The notes beneath the pieces are model-generated. The model saw nothing but the letters and a program-made list of their open reading frames with translations. It ran no database searches and was not told the DNA's origin. A program made the translations under genes and the position numbers. A stretch of 9,595 bases of DNA, from positions 1 to 9,595 of the forward strand of contig WTCK01000243.1 of the NCBI GenBank assembly GCA_013138615.1, given 5' to 3'. This DNA is from Candidatus Thorarchaeota archaeon (GTDB lineage Archaea > Asgardarchaeota > Thorarchaeia > Thorarchaeales > Thorarchaeaceae). Positions 1-5,944 of this stretch are shown here, one piece after another. How positions within the stretch are numbered: position 1 is the first letter of the stretch; each line of letters starts with the position of its first letter.

Positions 1-697
1 CCATGAAAGCCAGCCCAATTCGCGGATTCTGCACCGCTGATTCTATGGTCATCTCCCTCAGCGCCAATTCATCCCATTTGGCACACAGTTGATGTGTCAG
101 TGAGGCAAGAGATTGGATGAGAGTTTCACGGTCAAGTGCACTGACTTTGTCATCAAGATTAACTAGGCCATTGTCTACAAGAGAACGTCGTACACGTGAA
201 ATAATCTGATGGGCGACATACGATTCGGGCTTCCTGCATTTGACCCGCAATGTTGGCTGGACGGATTTAGTTGCGAACCTTTTCAACCGGATATCATTGA
301 ATCCAGTTTCCTTCAACATGCGACTGAGCAGTTCCCGGGGGAAGCAGTAGCGATGCCCCATCCCTGGAGAATCCAACCCGTAGATCCAGTTCATTAGGAG
401 CTTCCTTTGTTTTTCCCCATTCTTGAGAAAGTTCGCAAAGGTTGCTTCAATGTCTGGGGTCTCCAGAAGTAAGACACCCCCCGGTTTCAATACGCGGAAG
501 AATTCAGCCAATGCATAGATGCTCTTCGCTGCACCGAGGTGTTCTATTGTATGCATACACTCCACAATACTAGCTGAGTCATCGGGAAATTCTAGATGAT
601 ATGCAGACATGATGCGGTCTGCAACAGTGGAATCAAAAACATCAATGTTGACGTAGCCCTTCTTGTAGACTGGGCCGCAGCCCACATGGATTCGCAT
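1..697 (-). CDS. Class I SAM-dependent methyltransferase, partial (C-terminus outside window)
   Basis: The frame opens at ATG 697-695 (MRIHVGCGPVYKKG) and stays open for at least 232 codons to the window edge, so the C-terminus is missing. Visible Rossmann-fold signatures are motif I HVGCGP at residues 4-9, an acidic strand-2 end at NID (17-19), the DDSASIVECMHTIEHL stretch (about 43-58), and FRVLKPGGVLLLETPD (about 72-87). This is the usual layout of the Methyltransf_11/COG4627-like group of small-molecule or cell-surface methyltransferases. A GMGHRYCFPRELL stretch and a following GF, also common in that group, come after. The region after residue 150 is more polar and unassigned. The start lies 5 bases after the stop of the last small tagged gene, so co-transcription is likely. 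I infer it may modify the products of the upstream radical SAM system. The acceptor is unknown, and a separate housekeeping or glycan role is possible. Confidence 0.85.
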   Translation of the reverse strand, partial: MRIHVGCGPVYKKGYVNIDVFDSTVADRIMSAYHLEFPDDSASIVECMHTIEHLGAAKSIYALAEFFRVLKPGGVLLLETPDIEATFANFLKNGEKQRKLLMNWIYGLDSPGMGHRYCFPRELLSRMLKETGFNDIRLKRFATKSVQPTLRVKCRKPESYVAHQIISRVRRSLVDNGLVNLDDKVSALDRETLIQSLASLTHQLCAKWDELALREMTIESAVQNPRIGLAFM

Positions 698-702
698 CGT
701 GC

Positions 703-1071
703 TTACCTGAAGTCTTTCGGACTAATGCTTCCATAGAGTGTCCCTGGCAGATAAGTTGTGTTGAAGAGCTCCTGGTTGATGTAGGCGCCTATTGGGCTAG
801 TTATGATAGATGAAATCAGGATTAAGAGAAGCACACTCCCCATAACCAGCTTGAAAACAATGCTCTCACCCTTGCTTACAGGCGTGCCTACTGCTTCTCG
901 AGCCTCATTTGGTGCCAGACCTGCTTGAGCACCGAGCAGCTCGATCTTCTCTGACCCAAGGACTGGTCTTGTTAAGAAACTGCGAAGCCATTCCATAGGC
1001 CCAAGGAAGCGGCGGCTCCCTCGGATAGAAACCACATCCAGTTGATACAGACAGAGTTCCATCCAATTCAT
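703..1071 (-). CDS. Small tagged membrane protein, copy 1 (putative radical SAM substrate)
   Basis: This 122-residue protein is unrecognised. I chose the start at ATG 1071 because MNWMELCLYQLD aligns with the start of copy 2. A longer reading from 1185 would overlap the end of copy 2 and has no counterpart in the other copies. The layout is a basic amphipathic N-terminal part, LGAQAGL at 46-52, a polar linker, and a hydrophobic segment at about 70-92 preceded by a Lys (N-in, C-out by the positive-inside rule). A short linker with an NTT sequon at 104-106 precedes the tag YLPGTLYGSISPKDFR at 107-122, with XYG Tyr at 113. It is the last of four paralogues and abuts the methyltransferase. Copy 2 is its closest relative: both end in FR and share LGAQAGL. 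A RiPP-like precursor or a membrane-anchored modified protein is inferred. Confidence 0.82.
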   Translation of the reverse strand: MNWMELCLYQLDVVSIRGSRRFLGPMEWLRSFLTRPVLGSEKIELLGAQAGLAPNEAREAVGTPVSKGESIVFKLVMGSVLLLILISSIITSPIGAYINQELFNTTYLPGTLYGSISPKDFR

Positions 1072-1163
1072 AGTTGTATAGTATGGGGTCAAAGCCGTTA
1101 AGATTATCGGTTGGCGTAGTGCAACTGACCCTGAATAATCAACGAATATTAATGTGCAAATCC

Positions 1164-1523
1164 CTACCGGAAGTCCTTCGGGCAAATGCTTCCATAGCGC
1201 GTACCCGGCACGTACGTGGTGTTGGTGGCGGGGTATTGGCCAATAACACCCAATGGGTCTGCCAGAACAACTGCTCCCACGATTATGAGAGTAAATACTA
1301 CTACCGTTAGCTTGAACAGGATACTGCCTCTTCTGCTCATTCGAGCGTCCATAGCAGCTCCAACCTCGTTGGGTGTCAGACCAGCTTGAGCGCCTAGCAT
1401 CTCGGCTTTCTCTGTGTCAAGAACTGATGTTGTCAAGAAACCACGCATCCAGTCTTTGAGCCCACCAAGCCGTTGAATGCGAGCTGCGTTCAGTTCGTAG
1501 AGAATGGATTCCCTCCAAGTCAT
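1164..1523 (-). CDS. Small tagged membrane protein, copy 2 (putative radical SAM substrate)
   Basis: This 119-residue paralogue of copy 1 starts at ATG 1523 (MTWRESILYELNAARIQ) and ends at TAG 1166-1164. LGAQAGL is at residues 43-49, followed by TPNEV. A basic patch (SRRGS at 63-67) precedes a hydrophobic segment at about 67-88, predicting a cytoplasmic N-terminus and an outside C-terminus. An NTT sequon at 101-103 comes directly before the tag YVPGTRYGSICPKDFR (104-119), in which Tyr110 is the XYG tyrosine. It is the only copy with a cysteine in the tag (Cys114), so Cys-based thioether formation cannot be a chemistry common to all four. A TATA-like element sits in the 93-base spacer upstream. 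No signal peptidase site or known domain was recognised. Confidence 0.85.
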   Translation of the reverse strand: MTWRESILYELNAARIQRLGGLKDWMRGFLTTSVLDTEKAEMLGAQAGLTPNEVGAAMDARMSRRGSILFKLTVVVFTLIIVGAVVLADPLGVIGQYPATNTTYVPGTRYGSICPKDFR

Positions 1524-1557
1524 GAGAAGAATGTAGGGCTCCGAAGCATAAAAGCTA

Positions 1558-1629
1558 TTGATTAGCGTAATGCTAGCCAGTTTCCAGGTTATATAGACGA
1601 ACTCCCCGGACCATTCCTACAAGAAATCC
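1558..1629 (-). repeat. Duplicated 3'-end/spacer unit, copy A
   Basis: The end of tagged gene 3 and its spacer resemble the end of gene 4 and its spacer. Positions 1611-1629 are identical over 19 bases to 2065-2083, covering the DFL codons, the TAG and six bases beyond. TTGATTAGCGTAATGC at 1558-1573 matches 2013-2028 at 15 of 16 bases, at nearly the same distance (about 44 bases) from the stop. This points to tandem duplication of whole gene-plus-spacer units. Confidence 0.7.
1588..1599 (-). promoter_or_regulatory. TATA-box-like element upstream of copy 2
   Basis: Minus-strand GTCTATATAACC lies in the spacer between copies 3 and 2, about 65-75 bases before the ATG at 1523. The position suits an archaeal TATA box giving a transcript with a leader of about 40 bases. 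The core is near-palindromic, so strand is assigned from context. At the aligned place in the spacer after copy 4 there is a weaker match (GTACGTATTTCC), so the element may have degenerated there. Confidence 0.35.
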
Positions 1630-1949
1630 CGTGGACCTAAGGCTCCATACAGCGTCCCGGGGAGATAGGTCATTCTTTGCCATAGATAGTACGAGCCAAC
1701 AATCACAATGAAGGCTAGAATTATCTTCAACCAATCGGGGAGTACATTTACATCAGGTCTGCTCTCTGCAACCTGGTCAACCTCCGATGCTTCAAGCCCG
1801 ACCTTGGCTCCAAGACGCACTAAATCTTCCGAGGGCATTGCCTTGATTGTTGGAACCCCCGCAATTCGAAGAACCAATCTGTATAGACGCTCTCCGCCCC
1901 TTGTGCGGAGAATGTCTAGTCCGACGGAGGGGGGTTTGTTTAGAAGCAT
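1617..1949 (-). CDS. Small tagged membrane protein, copy 3 (putative radical SAM substrate)
   Basis: This is the shortest paralogue, 110 residues, from ATG 1949 to TAG 1619-1617. The N-terminus (MLLNKPPSVGLDIL) matches copy 4 in length and spacing. LGAKVGL lies at 46-52 and is followed by EASEVDQV. A PDWLK motif at 71-75 leads into a hydrophobic segment at about 74-91. The linker to the tag is almost absent: the tag YLPGTLYGALGPRDFL (95-110) begins three residues after Arg92, so the tag would sit at the membrane surface. The XYG tyrosine is Tyr101. Within the tag it differs from copies 1 and 2 by SI to AL, K to R, and final R to L. It groups with copy 4 by the N-terminus, the LPxWLK motif and the FL ending. 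The family is unrecognised, and the substrate role is inferred from the operon. Confidence 0.85.
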   Translation of the reverse strand: MLLNKPPSVGLDILRTRGGERLYRLVLRIAGVPTIKAMPSEDLVRLGAKVGLEASEVDQVAESRPDVNVLPDWLKIILAFIVIVGSYYLWQRMTYLPGTLYGALGPRDFL

Positions 1950-2012
1950 ATACGAACATTAGGCTACATCGCATAAGATGTTTGCGTAGCGCGCAAGGGA
2001 TGAGGCCATTTG

Positions 2013-2083
2013 TTGAATAGCGTAATGCCGCTTGATCTTTGGAAATACGTACGAGCTCATTGAGCCATTCCTACAAGAAATCC
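2013..2083 (-). repeat. Duplicated 3'-end/spacer unit, copy B
   Basis: This is the counterpart of the unit at 1558-1629, located at the end of tagged gene 4. It holds the same 19-base block across the stop codon (2065-2083) and the TTGAATAGCGTAATGC block (2013-2028). The bases between are diverged. Confidence 0.7.
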
Positions 2084-2436
2084 TTAGGCCTGATACTTGC
2101 ATAGTCAGTACCTGGAACGTAGAGCGGATTCGTATACCAGGGCACGTACGACCCGGTCACTCCGATGGCACTAAGAATCAACACAACGACTATGAAAGCA
2201 ACAAGAACCCACTTCAACCAAGATGGAAGGTTCGTAACATTTGGACTCCCGCTGATAACCTCGTCAACCTCAACCTCTGACAATCCCACGCTAGCGCCGA
2301 GTGGCCTGATTCTTCTTCTATATGCCGGGGATATCGGCTGAGCTTTGAACACACGTGATAGAATAGTGTACACGCTCTCTCGACCACTAAGTCGGAGTAG
2401 CTCAATCCCAACTGGAATCATGTCGACCAGTGACAT
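2071..2436 (-). CDS. Small tagged membrane protein, copy 4 (putative radical SAM substrate)
   Basis: This 121-residue paralogue is the first of the four after the radical SAM gene, with a 44-base gap. ATG 2436 is preferred over Met6 because the N-terminus then aligns with copy 3. It has an arginine-rich stretch (YRRRIRP, 39-45), LGASVGL at 46-52, an SEVEVDEV acidic helix, LPSWLK at 70-75, a hydrophobic segment at about 74-93, and a 12-residue linker. The tag is YVPGTDYASIRPKDFL at 106-121. It is the only copy whose core is DYA instead of xYG, with Tyr112 at the equivalent position. If the enzyme strictly needs Gly after Tyr, this copy may be processed poorly or differently. Its 3' end and following spacer are repeated after copy 3, pointing to tandem duplication. 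Confidence 0.85.
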   Translation of the reverse strand: MSLVDMIPVGIELLRLSGRESVYTILSRVFKAQPISPAYRRRIRPLGASVGLSEVEVDEVISGSPNVTNLPSWLKWVLVAFIVVVLILSAIGVTGSYVPWYTNPLYVPGTDYASIRPKDFL

Positions 2437-2480
2437 GATGCAATAAAGCAGTCCTTAGAAGATATGCTTTTCCTAAGATG

Positions 2481-3518
2481 TCAACCGTTGCTTTTCTTGA
2501 GTTCCGCCTCAATAAGACGAAGGCAATAAGGATCTCGATGAAGTCCACCTGCCATCGAATGAGAAACTGCAGAACAGCCACCCTTGCATATCTTACTGTA
2601 TGTGCAGCTCGCGCACTCGCTGCCTAAGTCGGTCCGTCGAACTCTGCGAGTGTACGAGGAAAAAGCGCTATCATTCCAGATCTCTTTCAGAGGCCGTTCG
2701 CGAATATTGCCCTCAACGTACTCCGGAGGCAATGCAAGACACCCGAGGATGTTTCCATTGCTCTCAATCCCAAGTGTTGAGATGCCAGCTTGACAGCCTT
2801 GCCATGGATACACTTGCAATGGGGGGAGAACCCGTGAAAAGTAACCCATGTCGTGTGCACCTGCAATCATGAGCTCCTTCTTGGAGTATTTTTTCCGGGT
2901 GGCAGCAATGAATAGAGCCAGCGAATAGTACTCTTCCTTTGAGAGAACATGGTCATATGTAAGCCGCCCGTAGGGCGTGGCCATCTGTATCTGCCACGCT
3001 ACGCCCGTGCCCAGCAGGAGTTTCCGGATAGTGGTAAGCTCGCCGAGATTCATCTTATGGACAGTTGTAATGACACCAGTCGGCAAGCCAGATTTCACGA
3101 ATCGGCGAAGAGTTGCTACTACCTCCTTGAAGGAGCCCGGAACTCCACGAATCTTATCATGAATAGCGGCGTGGCCGCCATCAATGCTTACTGTGACCAA
3201 TTCGGGGTTGACATCAAGAATTCGCTGAAATTTGCTCTCAGTGATTTTGTACCCGTTAGTGATAATCGACAAGTCCATGCCTACTTCGCGTACTCTCTCT
3301 GCGATAGATGGCCAATCCTTTCTAAGTAGCGGCTCGCCACCCATCATCGCAACGCCCTGACAGCCGATGCCCTTCAGGTCATCACATAGTTGCAGTGCCT
3401 CATCTGTGGTAAGCTCATCGCTTCGTGCTTTTCCAGCTGCAGAACCGCAATGCATACAATTCAGATTGCACTTCAGCGTGATCTCCCAGACAGCACAGCC
3501 CGGACCAGGTCGTACCAC
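2481..3518 (-). CDS. Radical SAM/SPASM peptide- or protein-modifying enzyme
   Basis: This 345-residue protein starts at GTG 3518; an in-frame TGA at 3527-3525 rules out any start further upstream. The radical SAM cluster motif CNLNCMHC gives Cys17, Cys21 and Cys24 (CX3CX2C), and GGEP is at 60-63. The central barrel includes ITNG (86-89) and VSIDGG (110-115). The C-terminal SPASM domain is complete: Cys242, then GX4C ending at Cys260, then CX2CX5CX3C (302, 305, 311, 315), then Cys332. This suits two auxiliary [4Fe-4S] clusters. Such enzymes cyclise, decarboxylate, epimerise or splice ribosomal peptides, or activate proteins. It is the first gene of a minus-strand operon followed by four small paralogues with a conserved C-terminal tag, which are its likely substrates. 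No PqqD-like recognition partner is visible in the window. The family assignment is firm; the reaction is unknown. Confidence 0.93.
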   Translation of the reverse strand: MVRPGPGCAVWEITLKCNLNCMHCGSAAGKARSDELTTDEALQLCDDLKGIGCQGVAMMGGEPLLRKDWPSIAERVREVGMDLSIITNGYKITESKFQRILDVNPELVTVSIDGGHAAIHDKIRGVPGSFKEVVATLRRFVKSGLPTGVITTVHKMNLGELTTIRKLLLGTGVAWQIQMATPYGRLTYDHVLSKEEYYSLALFIAATRKKYSKKELMIAGAHDMGYFSRVLPPLQVYPWQGCQAGISTLGIESNGNILGCLALPPEYVEGNIRERPLKEIWNDSAFSSYTRRVRRTDLGSECASCTYSKICKGGCSAVSHSMAGGLHRDPYCLRLIEAELKKSNG

Positions 3519-3660
3519 AGGTGTTCATCCATCCACTTCAAGCATCGATGCATCTTGCTTCACAACATAACTTAACTGTTCACTCTGAAGCAGTTTGTGG
3601 GTGACCCATAATAGCTAGTCTTATCAGCTTGATTGATCGGAGTCGAACTGGAAGAGTCTC
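3519..3660. other. Divergent intergenic region between the radical SAM and citrate synthase-like genes
   Basis: This 142-base gap must hold the promoters of both the minus-strand radical SAM operon and the plus-strand citrate synthase-like gene. It contains AT-rich stretches (CATAACTTAACTG around 3565-3577 and CATAATAGCTAGTC around 3607-3620) that could serve as TATA regions, but none is a convincing match. No strong ribosome site precedes the GTG start at 3518. Confidence 0.4.
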
Positions 3661-4677
3661 TTGCAACCCATAAGTAGAATTGACCCCGAGGAAGGACAGC
3701 TCTTCTTCAGGGGGCTAGATATAGGCGACTTGGCTCCAAATTATGATTTTGAATCCATTCTCTATCTGTTGGTCCACAGCAGCCTACCTTCCGCGGAACA
3801 GCATGATGAACTTGTATCCTCGATAATACGTCTGCGAGAATCAGCTATGGAAATTCTGAGTTTGGATTCCGTACAAGGAAGCGACTGCATGTCTGCTCTA
3901 ATTTGGCTGAATGAGAGCCTTAATACGATTAGAACGGAGCTTCGCCTAGATCAATTCGAAACTCTGCTCACAATGGTTGCTCTTACCCCCGTTGTGATTG
4001 CGAACTCTTGGCGGGAGTGTGAGAAACTCGAACTCATCGAACCACGAACAAATCTGAAGCATGTGGCTAACTTCATCTGGATGCTAACGGGATCACTTCC
4101 ACCCACTCAAGACCTTAAGGACCTTGAAACCACGGTCATTCTTCACATGGACGACCCCGATAATCCCTCGCTTTCAGCACTGGAACGCGAAATTAGCGCT
4201 GGTGCTTCCCTCTCTGAAGCTCTGGGTTCCGCATTGCTAATTCACGGAAACCCTCTTCATCATGGCGCCGGCCTAAGAGCCATGAAGATGATAGAGGATA
4301 TAGCTGACCCGACTATGGTTCGTGCCAAGTTATCAGAGAGGCTGGATTCAGGGCGGAGGATATTCGGGATAGGACATAGAATCTATCGCACAGTTGAGCC
4401 AAGAGCGGTGGTTCTAAGAAACATCCTCAAGAGACGTGCTTCAGGAACGAATCATGAGCAGCTCTACAAACTCGTTGAGAAAGTGGCGACCGTGGGACCA
4501 TCCCTTGCACGTGAACGAAAGGGGTTGACACTGCATCCAAACGTGGATCTCTACAATGCTGCTGTTTACACAACTTTGGGCATACCTGCAGAACTCAACA
4601 CCTCACTGTTTGCCATGGCACGAACTGCCGGTTGGATGGCACATATCCTTGACTGGAAGGCCGCGCCAAGCAAGTAG
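3661..4677 (+). CDS. Divergent, truncated citrate synthase-like protein
   Basis: The TTG at 3661 is the first plausible start after an in-frame TGA at 3634-3636. The 338-residue product begins inside the usual N-terminal region (ISRIDPEEGQLFFRGLDI), about 15 residues shorter than typical archaeal enzymes. Active-site blocks are recognisable: LHMDDPDNPS (about 160-169), GNPLHHGAG (His catalytic region), GIGHRIYRTVEPRA (second catalytic His), and NVDLYNAAVYTTLGIP (catalytic Asp). These fit condensation of acetyl-CoA or propionyl-CoA with oxaloacetate. Two oddities stand out. The normally conserved LHADH/LHAEH block reads LHMDD, losing the second His. The protein also stops soon after GWMAHILDW, lacking the usual 'RLIRP...YVPIDER' tail that carries a substrate-binding Arg. 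It may be a paralogue with altered function or a decayed gene. The amidohydrolase follows 68 bases downstream. Confidence 0.8.
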   Translation: MQPISRIDPEEGQLFFRGLDIGDLAPNYDFESILYLLVHSSLPSAEQHDELVSSIIRLRESAMEILSLDSVQGSDCMSALIWLNESLNTIRTELRLDQFETLLTMVALTPVVIANSWRECEKLELIEPRTNLKHVANFIWMLTGSLPPTQDLKDLETTVILHMDDPDNPSLSALEREISAGASLSEALGSALLIHGNPLHHGAGLRAMKMIEDIADPTMVRAKLSERLDSGRRIFGIGHRIYRTVEPRAVVLRNILKRRASGTNHEQLYKLVEKVATVGPSLARERKGLTLHPNVDLYNAAVYTTLGIPAELNTSLFAMARTAGWMAHILDWKAAPSK

Positions 4678-4745
4678 CAGATGCCCCCTACAAACGAGAA
4701 GACTTTTCTCAACGCTATGATGTACCTGCAAGTGGATGAGCGAGC

Positions 4746-5936
4746 ATGATTGCTATTACGAATGCAACGATAATGTGCCCTGTACAGGGCGTGATAAAGA
4801 ACGGCATTGTTCTGTTTGACAAGGGTAAAATCGTCAAGGTTGGCAAGTCGATAACTATACCCACCAAGGCCAAGAAGATTAACGCCAAGGGGCAGTATGT
4901 ACTGCCAGGCTTCATCGACGCGCATTGCCACCATGGCCTATTCGACGGTTCGATTGGGTGGGCTGGTATGGACGGGAATGAGATGACAACTCCAATCACT
5001 CCTGAGATGCGCGGTATGGACGGCTTCAACCCGTTCGAAGCATCACTCAAGGAGATAACAAAAGGAGGTGTGACCTGCATCAATACGGGTCCCGGGTCGG
5101 GAAACGTGATATCGGGTGAGGCTTTTGTTATCAAGCCAAATGGCGGCAATGTCGTTGAAGAGATGATTGTGATGTCTCCATCTGCGCTTAAAATCGCACT
5201 TGGAGAGAACCCAAAAAGGGTGCATGGAGTAGACAACAAGAGAATGCCTTCGACCCGAATGGGCGTTGCATCACTTCTGAGAAAGACACTCACAGATGGT
5301 CAGAATTACTTGGACGAGTGGAAAGCCTTCGGTGCGAAAGCCAGAGAGGCAAAGGAGAAAGGTGAAGCGATACCTAAGATGCCCAAGAGAGACTTGGGTT
5401 TAGAAACCATAGCCAAGGTCCTCAAGAGACAGATACCTCTTCACGCTCATTCTCATCGGGCTGATGATATAGCCACTATCATTAGAATCGCAGAAGAATT
5501 CAACCTAAGGCTCGTTATCATCCACTGCACAGAAGGGCACAAGATTGCCAAGCACATTGCCAAGAAGGGAGTCCCAGCAGTTATTGGCCCTACCATGCTC
5601 TGGGTCACCAAGCCGGAAGTAGTGGAGCGAGGCTTCAAGACAGCAGTCATTCTCAACAAGGCAGGTGTGAAGGTAGCACTACAAACAGATTCGCTTACTC
5701 CAATGAATTACTTCCCGCTTCTGCCAATGTACGCGATTAAACATGGCATGAGCCGTGAAGACGCATTGAAGTGTGTCACTCTGAATCCTGCTGAGATTCT
5801 TGCGATTGAAGATCGAGTAGGGTCTCTTGAACCGGGTAAGGATGCAGACCTAGTAATTTGGTCTGGTGACCCATTCGACTTCTACAGTGAAGTCACGCAG
5901 GTCTTCATCAATGGCAAAAAGATACCTCTGGAATAG
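4746..5936 (+). CDS. Metal-dependent amidohydrolase, imidazolonepropionase-like
   Basis: This 396-residue amidohydrolase-superfamily protein starts at ATG 4746, with GGATGAG five bases upstream as a weak ribosome site. It has the small N-terminal beta-sandwich segment with a Gly-rich turn, then PGFIDAHCHH, where His60 and His62 form the HxH metal site. Further ligands are expected at LHAHSH (His233-237) and IIHCTEGH (His260). The final catalytic Asp is Asp315 in ALQTDS. The C-terminal part has the classical NPAEILAIEDRVGSLEPGKDADLV closure. This architecture matches the COG1228 group (imidazolonepropionase and related cyclic-amide or peptide hydrolases). No other histidine-degradation gene is nearby, so I do not call hutI. 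The length is normal. It converges on the aldolase operon with 8 bases between stops and may share a pathway with it, but that is inference. Confidence 0.88.
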   Translation: MIAITNATIMCPVQGVIKNGIVLFDKGKIVKVGKSITIPTKAKKINAKGQYVLPGFIDAHCHHGLFDGSIGWAGMDGNEMTTPITPEMRGMDGFNPFEASLKEITKGGVTCINTGPGSGNVISGEAFVIKPNGGNVVEEMIVMSPSALKIALGENPKRVHGVDNKRMPSTRMGVASLLRKTLTDGQNYLDEWKAFGAKAREAKEKGEAIPKMPKRDLGLETIAKVLKRQIPLHAHSHRADDIATIIRIAEEFNLRLVIIHCTEGHKIAKHIAKKGVPAVIGPTMLWVTKPEVVERGFKTAVILNKAGVKVALQTDSLTPMNYFPLLPMYAIKHGMSREDALKCVTLNPAEILAIEDRVGSLEPGKDADLVIWSGDPFDFYSEVTQVFINGKKIPLE

Positions 5937-5944
5937 GTGTTGAC

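Noticed and set aside
1072..1185. Longer N-terminus for tagged protein copy 1, starting at 1185
   Set aside because: It would overlap the end of copy 2 by 22 bases and add 38 residues with no counterpart in the other copies. The internal ATG at 1071 aligns with the copy 2 start.
1164..1523. Sactipeptide-type thioether formation as the shared reaction
   Set aside because: Only copy 2 has a cysteine in the conserved tag.
1611..2083. 19-base direct repeat as an attachment site or transposon footprint
   Set aside because: It encodes the conserved DFL-stop end of two paralogues, so gene duplication explains it; no integrase or transposase is nearby.
1074..2280. Plus-strand open frames within the small-gene array
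   Set aside because: They lie opposite the tagged genes, have no recognisable motifs, and exist only because the minus-strand genes keep those frames open.
703..2436. C-terminal tags as archaeosortase (PGF-CTERM-like) sorting signals
   Set aside because: The order is wrong: here the hydrophobic segment comes before the conserved motif and there is no terminal helix plus basic tail after it.
2437..2480. Hairpin or terminator between the radical SAM gene and copy 4
   Set aside because: Only a 5-base CTTAG/CTAAG match with a long loop was found; too weak to call.
4746..5936. Calling the amidohydrolase hutI
   Set aside because: Only superfamily motifs are visible and no histidine-degradation genes are adjacent.
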